DNA of 64,000 bases, from assembly GCA_947443645.1 (NCBI GenBank), contig CANEXF010000002.1:1-64000 (forward strand), given 5' to 3'. Source of the DNA: Comamonadaceae bacterium (GTDB taxonomy: Bacteria; Pseudomonadota; Gammaproteobacteria; Burkholderiales; Burkholderiaceae_C). Below, in pieces: positions 59,374 to 64,000 of this stretch. The notes under the pieces were generated by a model. The model did no database searches. It saw only the letters and a program-made list of their open reading frames with translations, and was not told where the DNA came from. Position 1 is the stretch's first letter, and every line of letters starts with the position of its first letter. The translations under genes and the position numbers were made by a program.

Positions 59374-61491
59374 ATGAGCATTTTTAACAAAGTTAGCAAA
59401 TCATTCCAATGGGGCCAGCACAAGGTCACGATGGAAACCGGTGAACTGGCCCGCCAGGCCGGCGGCGCCGTGCTGGTTGACATGGACGGCACCGTGGTGC
59501 TGGCCACTGTGGTTGCCAAAACCGATGCCAAGCCGGGTCAGGACTTTTTCCCGCTGACAGTCGACTACCTTGAGAAAACCTATGCTGCTGGCCGCATTCC
59601 CGGCAGCTTCTTCAAGCGTGAAGGCCGTCCCAGCGAATTCGAAACGCTGACCTCGCGTCTGATCGATCGTCCTATCCGTCCTTTGTTTCCTGAAGGCTTC
59701 TTCAATGAAGTGCAGGTCGTGATTCACGTGCTGTCACTGAACCCTGAAGTTGAGGGTGATATTCCTGCGTTGATCGCATCTAGCGCAGCGCTGTCGATTT
59801 CCGGCATTCCATTCAATGGCCCGATTGGCGCCGCTCGCGTGGCTTACATCGACGGCCAATATGTGCTGAACCCCGGCAAGACCCAGCTCATCGATTCGAA
59901 GATGGATCTGGTAGTTGCTGGTACCGAAGCTGCTGTGCTGATGGTTGAGTCCGAAGCCAGCCAGCTGTCCGAAGAAATCATGCTGGGCGCCATCGTGTTT
60001 GGCCATGAGCAGGGCAACATCGCGATCAATGCGATTCACGAACTGGTTCGTGATGCCGGTAAGCCGGTCTGGGACTGGACCGCGCCTGCCAAGGACGAAG
60101 TGCTGATCGCCAAGGTCGTTGCACTGGCCGAGGAAAAGCTGGTTGCCGCTTACCAGATCCGTAACAAGCAAGCCCGCACCCGCGCAACGCGTGAAGTGAC
60201 GACCTGGACCAAGATGGGCCTGAAGGCCGAAGGCGTCGAGTTCGACAGCGTTGCTGTGGACGGCATGCTGTTCGACATCGAAGCCAAGATTGTTCGCAGT
60301 CAGATTCTGGCTGGCGATCCGCGCATTGACGGCCGCGACACCCGCACCGTGCGTCCTATCGAGATTCGCAACAGCGTGCTGCCGCGTACCCACGGTTCGG
60401 CCCTGTTCACGCGTGGTGAAACCCAGGCGCTGGTAGTGACAACGCTGGGAACCGAGCGTGATGCGCAGCGCATCGACGCCTTGAGCGGTGACTACGAAGA
60501 CCGCTTCATGCTGCACTACAACATGCCTCCGTTCGCCACCGGCGAAACCGGTCGTGTCGGTTCACCAAAACGCCGAGAAATCGGCCACGGCCGTCTGGCC
60601 AAGCGCGCGCTGATCGCTGTTCTGCCATCCAAGGAAGAGTTCCCGTACACCATGCGTGTCGTGAGCGAGATCACCGAGTCCAACGGCTCGTCGTCCATGG
60701 CTTCGGTTTGCGGCGGTTGCCTGTCGCTGATGGATGCCGGCGTGCCCATGAAGGCACACGTGGCCGGTATCGCTATGGGTCTGATCAAGGAAGACAACCG
60801 TTTTGCCGTGCTGACCGACATCCTGGGCGATGAAGATCATCTGGGCGACATGGACTTCAAGGTCGCTGGTACCACTTTCGGTATCACCGCGCTGCAGATG
60901 GACATCAAGATCCAGGGCATCACCAAAGAAATCATGCAGGTCGCGCTGGCTCAGGCCAAGGAAGCCCGCATGCACATTCTGGGCAAAATGCAGGAAGCCA
61001 TGGGCGAAGCCAAGGCTGAAGTCTCTGACTTCGCACCGCGCCTATATGTCATGAAGATCAACCCAGAGAAGATTCGTGACGTGATCGGCAAGGGCGGCGC
61101 TGTGATTCGCGCGCTGACCGAAGAGACCGGCACGCAGATCAACATCGAGGAAGATGGCACCATCACCATCGCATCCAACGACAGCGCCAAGGCTGACGAG
61201 GCCAAGCGCCGCATCGCCGAGATCACCGCTGAAGTTGAAATCGGCAAGATCTACGAAGGCCCGATCACCAAGATCCTGGACTTCGGCGCACTGATCAACC
61301 TGCTGCCTGGCAAAGATGGTCTGCTGCACATCAGCCAGATCGCGCACGAGCGCGTCGAGAAGGTCTCTGACTACCTCACCGAAGGCCAGATCGTTCGCGT
61401 CAAGGTTCTGGAAACCGACGAAAAAGGTCGCGTGAAGTTGTCCATGAAAGCCTTGCTGGACCGTCCAGCCCAGGATCAGGATCGCGGCTAA
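59374..61491 (+). CDS. pnp: Polyribonucleotide nucleotidyltransferase (PNPase)
   Basis: 705 aa. Phosphorolytic 3'-5' exoribonuclease and degradosome component. Two RNase PH-like domains (about 10-140 and 310-545; [24 protein letters not shown] and [18 protein letters not shown] with catalytic Asp), then KH ([34 protein letters not shown]) and S1 ([39 protein letters not shown]). GTGGAGAAAA precedes the ATG. Codon use is biased toward highly expressed genes. Confidence 0.97.
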   Translation: MSIFNKVSKSFQWGQHKVTMETGELARQAGGAVLVDMDGTVVLATVVAKTDAKPGQDFFPLTVDYLEKTYAAGRIPGSFFKREGRPSEFETLTSRLIDRPIRPLFPEGFFNEVQVVIHVLSLNPEVEGDIPALIASSAALSISGIPFNGPIGAARVAYIDGQYVLNPGKTQLIDSKMDLVVAGTEAAVLMVESEASQLSEEIMLGAIVFGHEQGNIAINAIHELVRDAGKPVWDWTAPAKDEVLIAKVVALAEEKLVAAYQIRNKQARTRATREVTTWTKMGLKAEGVEFDSVAVDGMLFDIEAKIVRSQILAGDPRIDGRDTRTVRPIEIRNSVLPRTHGSALFTRGETQALVVTTLGTERDAQRIDALSGDYEDRFMLHYNMPPFATGETGRVGSPKRREIGHGRLAKRALIAVLPSKEEFPYTMRVVSEITESNGSSSMASVCGGCLSLMDAGVPMKAHVAGIAMGLIKEDNRFAVLTDILGDEDHLGDMDFKVAGTTFGITALQMDIKIQGITKEIMQVALAQAKEARMHILGKMQEAMGEAKAEVSDFAPRLYVMKINPEKIRDVIGKGGAVIRALTEETGTQINIEEDGTITIASNDSAKADEAKRRIAEITAEVEIGKIYEGPITKILDFGALINLLPGKDGLLHISQIAHERVEKVSDYLTEGQIVRVKVLETDEKGRVKLSMKALLDRPAQDQDRG

Positions 61492-61498
61492 TCTCATC

Positions 61499-61545
61499 TG
61501 CTATTGATTTTGTAGCTGCTGGCGCCCGACTGTAGGGCGCTGGCA
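61499..61545. repeat. AT-centred dispersed repeat
   Basis: CTGCTATTGATTTTGTAGCT, GCTGGCGCCCGACTGTAGGG and CGCTGG. It occupies most of the 78-bp gap between pnp and the quinone oxidoreductase. Confidence 0.72.
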
Positions 61546-61569
61546 CCACAAAACATATCGAGAATTCGT

Positions 61570-62556
61570 ATGAAAGCAATTGAAATAAGCGCCTTTGGCG
61601 CGCCTGATGTGCTGCGTCTGGGCTCACGCCCTGCGCCAGTGCCGGGCAAGGGTGAGCTGCTGATCCGCGTGGCCGCCTCCGGTATCAACCGTCCTGACGT
61701 GTTGCAGCGCACCGGCAACTATCCGGTGCCGGCTGGTGCCTCCGATATTCCCGGCCTAGAAGTCGCGGGCGTCGTGGTCGACGGCGATGCGCAGGCCATG
61801 TTGGCGGCCGGCTTCAAGCTCGGTGACCGCGTTTGCGCGCTGGTCGCCGGTGGCGGTTATGCCGAGTTGTGCGTGGCGCCAGTCGGTCAGTGTCTGCCTG
61901 TGCCTGAGGGTTTGACGGATATTGAAGCGGCTTCGTTGCCCGAGACCTTTTTTACGGTCTGGAGCAATGTGTTCGAGCGAGCTGGTTTGCAGCGTGGCGA
62001 AACGCTGTTGATTCAGGGTGGCTCGAGTGGCATTGGCGTGACGGCCATTCAGATCGCCAAGGCGCTGGGCGCTGTGGTGCTGGTGACGGCCGGCAGCGAC
62101 GACAAGTGCGCCGCCTGTTTGGCCCTGGGCGCCGACCATGCCATCAATTACAAAAGTGCTGACTTCGTTGAAGAAGTGAAGAAGCTCACCGATGGCCAAG
62201 GCGTGAATGTCATTTTGGACATGGTCGCTGGCAGCTATGTGGCGCGTGAAGTTGAGTGTCTGGCCGAAGACGGTCGCCTGGTCATCATTGCGGTGCAGGG
62301 CGGCGTCAAGGCCGAATTCAATGCCGGCCTGGTGCTGCGCAAGCGCCTGACCATCACGGGTTCCACGCTCAGGCCGCGTTCGCTTGATTTCAAGAGCGCC
62401 ATTGCCGCAGCGCTGCGGGACAAGGTCTGGCCGCTGCTGGCCAGTGGTGCGATCAAGCCAGTGATACACAGCACGTTTGCTGCGGCCGACGCCGCCAAGG
62501 CGCATACGCTGATGGAGTCGAATGCGCATGTCGGCAAAATTGTCTTGACCTGGTAA
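61570..62556 (+). CDS. NAD(P)H-quinone oxidoreductase (zinc-free MDR, PIG3-like)
   Basis: 328 aa. GroES-like N-terminal domain (about 1-115) and Rossmann domain with RGETLLIQGGSSGIGVTAIQIAKALGAVVLVTAGSDDKCAAC (about 138-180), where the GGSSGIG loop binds NADPH. No zinc-ligand cysteines, as in quinone oxidoreductases. ITGSTLRPRSLDFKSAI and the TpiA neighbour match the common Burkholderiales order. Physiological substrate unknown. Confidence 0.92.
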   Translation: MKAIEISAFGAPDVLRLGSRPAPVPGKGELLIRVAASGINRPDVLQRTGNYPVPAGASDIPGLEVAGVVVDGDAQAMLAAGFKLGDRVCALVAGGGYAELCVAPVGQCLPVPEGLTDIEAASLPETFFTVWSNVFERAGLQRGETLLIQGGSSGIGVTAIQIAKALGAVVLVTAGSDDKCAACLALGADHAINYKSADFVEEVKKLTDGQGVNVILDMVAGSYVAREVECLAEDGRLVIIAVQGGVKAEFNAGLVLRKRLTITGSTLRPRSLDFKSAIAAALRDKVWPLLASGAIKPVIHSTFAAADAAKAHTLMESNAHVGKIVLTW

Positions 62557-62568
62557 GCGGTGCGCAAG

Positions 62569-63327
62569 ATGAAAAAGCTGATTGCAGGAAACTGGAAAAT
62601 GAACGGCAGCCTGGCCGCCAACCAGGCCTTGCTGGCCGAACTGGCCCAGGGGTTGCCCGACAAGCCGGCGTGCGAGATTGCCGTATGTGTCCCAGCTCCA
62701 TATCTGGCGCAGGTTCAGGCCTTGAAGTTGAGCCAAGCAGCACTATCGGCCATTGAACTCGGCGCGCAAGATGTGTCGGCACATGCGGCCGGCGCCTATA
62801 CCGGAGAGGTCAGTGCGGCCATGCTGCATGAGCTGGCTTGCCGCTACGTGATCGTTGGCCATTCCGAGCGTCGCCAGTACCATTTTGAGACTGACGCGCT
62901 GGTGGCGGACAAGGCCAAGGCGGCTTTGGCCGCTGGCATCACGCCCATCGTCTGCGTTGGTGAAACGCTGGCTGAGCGTGAGGCAGGGCGTACCGAAGAA
63001 GTGGTCAAGCGTCAGCTGGCGGCGGTGATTCATGCCAATGGTCACTGCATCAGCGAGATCGTGGTGGCCTATGAGCCAGTCTGGGCCATAGGCACGGGCA
63101 AGACCGCATCGCCCGATGAGGCGCAAGCGGTGCATGCTGTCTTGCGCGCGCAGCTCAAGGCGGCAAGCGATCAATCGGCGCGGGTGAAAATCCTGTACGG
63201 CGGCAGCATGAATGCTGCCAATGCTGCAACGCTGCTGGCGCAGCCCGATATCGATGGCGGCCTGATTGGCGGAGCCTCTCTCAAAGCCGCGGATTTTTTG
63301 AAGATTATTGCTGCAGCCCAAGTTTGA
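62569..63327 (+). CDS. tpiA: Triose-phosphate isomerase
   Basis: 252 aa TIM barrel. [12 protein letters not shown] with Asn and catalytic Lys, [16 protein letters not shown] with catalytic His, [20 protein letters not shown] with catalytic Glu and the mobile loop, and phosphate loop [13 protein letters not shown]. The ATG at 62569 is chosen over the GTG at 62560 because AGCGG is better placed and TpiA usually begins two residues before the first lysines. Followed by secG after 33 bp. Confidence 0.96.
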   Translation: MKKLIAGNWKMNGSLAANQALLAELAQGLPDKPACEIAVCVPAPYLAQVQALKLSQAALSAIELGAQDVSAHAAGAYTGEVSAAMLHELACRYVIVGHSERRQYHFETDALVADKAKAALAAGITPIVCVGETLAEREAGRTEEVVKRQLAAVIHANGHCISEIVVAYEPVWAIGTGKTASPDEAQAVHAVLRAQLKAASDQSARVKILYGGSMNAANAATLLAQPDIDGGLIGGASLKAADFLKIIAAAQV

Positions 63328-63360
63328 CGGGCGCAGAACGCTATTAAATTAGGAGTATTT

Positions 63361-63771
63361 ATGAACGTTGTATTAACCATTGTGTTGGCTGTGCAGATGC
63401 TCACCGCACTGGGCATGATTGGCCTGATTCTTGTGCAGCACGGCAAGGGTGCCGACATGGGCGCAGCCTTCGGCAGTGGCGGCTCTGGCAGCCTGTTTGG
63501 CGCCAGCGGTAGCGCCAACTTCCTGTCGCGCACCACCAGCATTTTGGCTGCGGTATTTTTTGTCTGTACCTTGTTGCTGGCCTATTTCGGCAATGCGCAG
63601 CCGCGCACCAGCACCAGTGTGCTTGAAGGTACGGCCGTCAGCGCGCCAGCAACTGCTGCATCGGGTGCGGCGCAGATACCAGGAAGCACGGCGCCTGTGA
63701 CGAACAGCGCAGCCGTTCCAGTGCCTGCAGCGCCAGCTGCACCGGGCGCCGGACAAATCCCGACGAAATAA
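63361..63771 (+). CDS. secG: Preprotein translocase subunit SecG
   Basis: 136 aa. Two transmembrane helices (about 3-24 and 55-76) joined by the conserved loop GADMGAAFGSGGSGSLFGASGSANFLSRTT. A roughly 55-residue Ala/Pro/Thr-rich C-terminal tail is longer than in E. coli SecG and likely disordered; such tails are common in this order. AGGAG lies just upstream. A hairpin GCCGCCTC/GAGGCGGT at 63781-63805 follows, without a clear T run. Confidence 0.94.
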   Translation: MNVVLTIVLAVQMLTALGMIGLILVQHGKGADMGAAFGSGGSGSLFGASGSANFLSRTTSILAAVFFVCTLLLAYFGNAQPRTSTSVLEGTAVSAPATAASGAAQIPGSTAPVTNSAAVPVPAAPAAPGAGQIPTK

Positions 63772-63899
63772 GCTGATTTAGCCGCCTCTTCTCTTCGGAG
63801 GCGGTCAGATTTCAGGGTAAACTCTGAGACTGTTTGGAAAGCGCAAAATCGCAAGGTTTCCTCATGCCTTCCGGACATCGACAGAGTGAGTTAGCAAGC

Positions 63900-63984
63900 G
63901 CGGATGTGGTGAAATTGGTAGACACGCTATCTTGAGGGGGTAGTGGCGAAAGCTGTGCGAGTTCGAGTCTCGCCATCCGCACCA
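63900..63984 (+). tRNA. tRNA-Leu (anticodon GAG)
   Basis: 85 nt including encoded CCA. Acceptor GCGGATG pairs with CATCCGC; the D-loop GGTAGACACGC is followed by anticodon stem CTATC/GGTAG with loop TTGAGGG (anticodon GAG), a long variable arm typical of class II tRNAs, and T-loop GTTCGAGTC. Its place after secG matches the conserved secG-tRNA-Leu-nuo order; nuoA would lie just beyond the window. Confidence 0.96.
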
Positions 63985-64000
63985 GATTGATGAGTATCAG

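Noticed and set aside
59126-59377. 83-codon frame between rpsO and pnp
   Set aside because: It runs through the rpsO terminator loop and the pnp leader hairpin; the structures explain the sequence better than coding.

Overview
The window reads as ordinary chromosome of a GC-rich betaproteobacterium of the order Burkholderiales, most likely family Comamonadaceae (Polaromonas/Rhodoferax/Variovorax-like). Grounds: protein relationships, the order rpsO-pnp-quinone oxidoreductase-tpiA-secG-tRNA-Leu, the nitrate assimilation operon closed by ybiB and cobA, and several dispersed short repeat families that I recall from this family. There is no rRNA, CRISPR array, prophage or transposase.

Layout. 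1-9.2 kb: a minus-strand nucleotide cluster thyA-folA-DUF4337-xthA, a glutathione transferase, an FAD-linked D-2-hydroxyacid dehydrogenase with a DUF2069 protein, a YihY membrane protein, an alpha/beta hydrolase and metY. 9.2-16.6 kb: CBS protein, intracellular PHB depolymerase phaZ, a GST behind a sigma-54-type promoter, a cupin, then aroC-MFS-aroQ-arfB. 16.6-20.2 kb: a redox/stress cluster (quinone reductase, potassium channel, RcnB-like protein, trxC, universal stress protein, second RcnB-like protein) with three FNR/Anr-type boxes of matching promoter architecture. 20.2-25.4 kb: rluE, sodC and an accessory patch containing a broken HepT beside intact MntA, a ParE-type toxin-antitoxin pair set inside a partial duplication of a DUF924 gene, and two GIY-YIG-type proteins. 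25.4-42.5 kb: housekeeping (glnS, uppP, Anbu proteasome-like peptidase, mutS, suhB, trmJ, cysE, mog, yjgA, pmbA, yqeY, rpsU, a YhiN-type flavoprotein, a phosphoesterase).

42.5-55.0 kb is the nitrate assimilation system on the minus strand: nrtABD (uptake), nirBD and nasA (reduction to ammonium), ybiB, and cobA (siroheme precursor for NirB). Upstream of nrtA I can read a near-consensus sigma-54 promoter, an upstream NtrC-like site, and a leader RNA with two ANTAR-type hexaloop hairpins, the second overlapping an intrinsic terminator. The cognate ANTAR antiterminator gene nasT lies about 1 kb upstream, behind a small collagen-like lipoprotein gene. 55-64 kb: tsaD, an ABC amino-acid binding protein, an aminotransferase, rpsO, pnp, a quinone oxidoreductase, tpiA, secG and tRNA-Leu(GAG).

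The most interesting material is regulatory and structural: the complete NtrC/sigma-54/ANTAR control region; the trio of FNR-type promoters; and a dispersed repeat that lies inside the reading frames of mutS, trmJ and ybiB and supplies the start codon of a flavoprotein gene. I found no clearly undescribed multi-gene system; the nearest candidate is the toxin-antitoxin/GIY-YIG patch at 22.2-25.4 kb.
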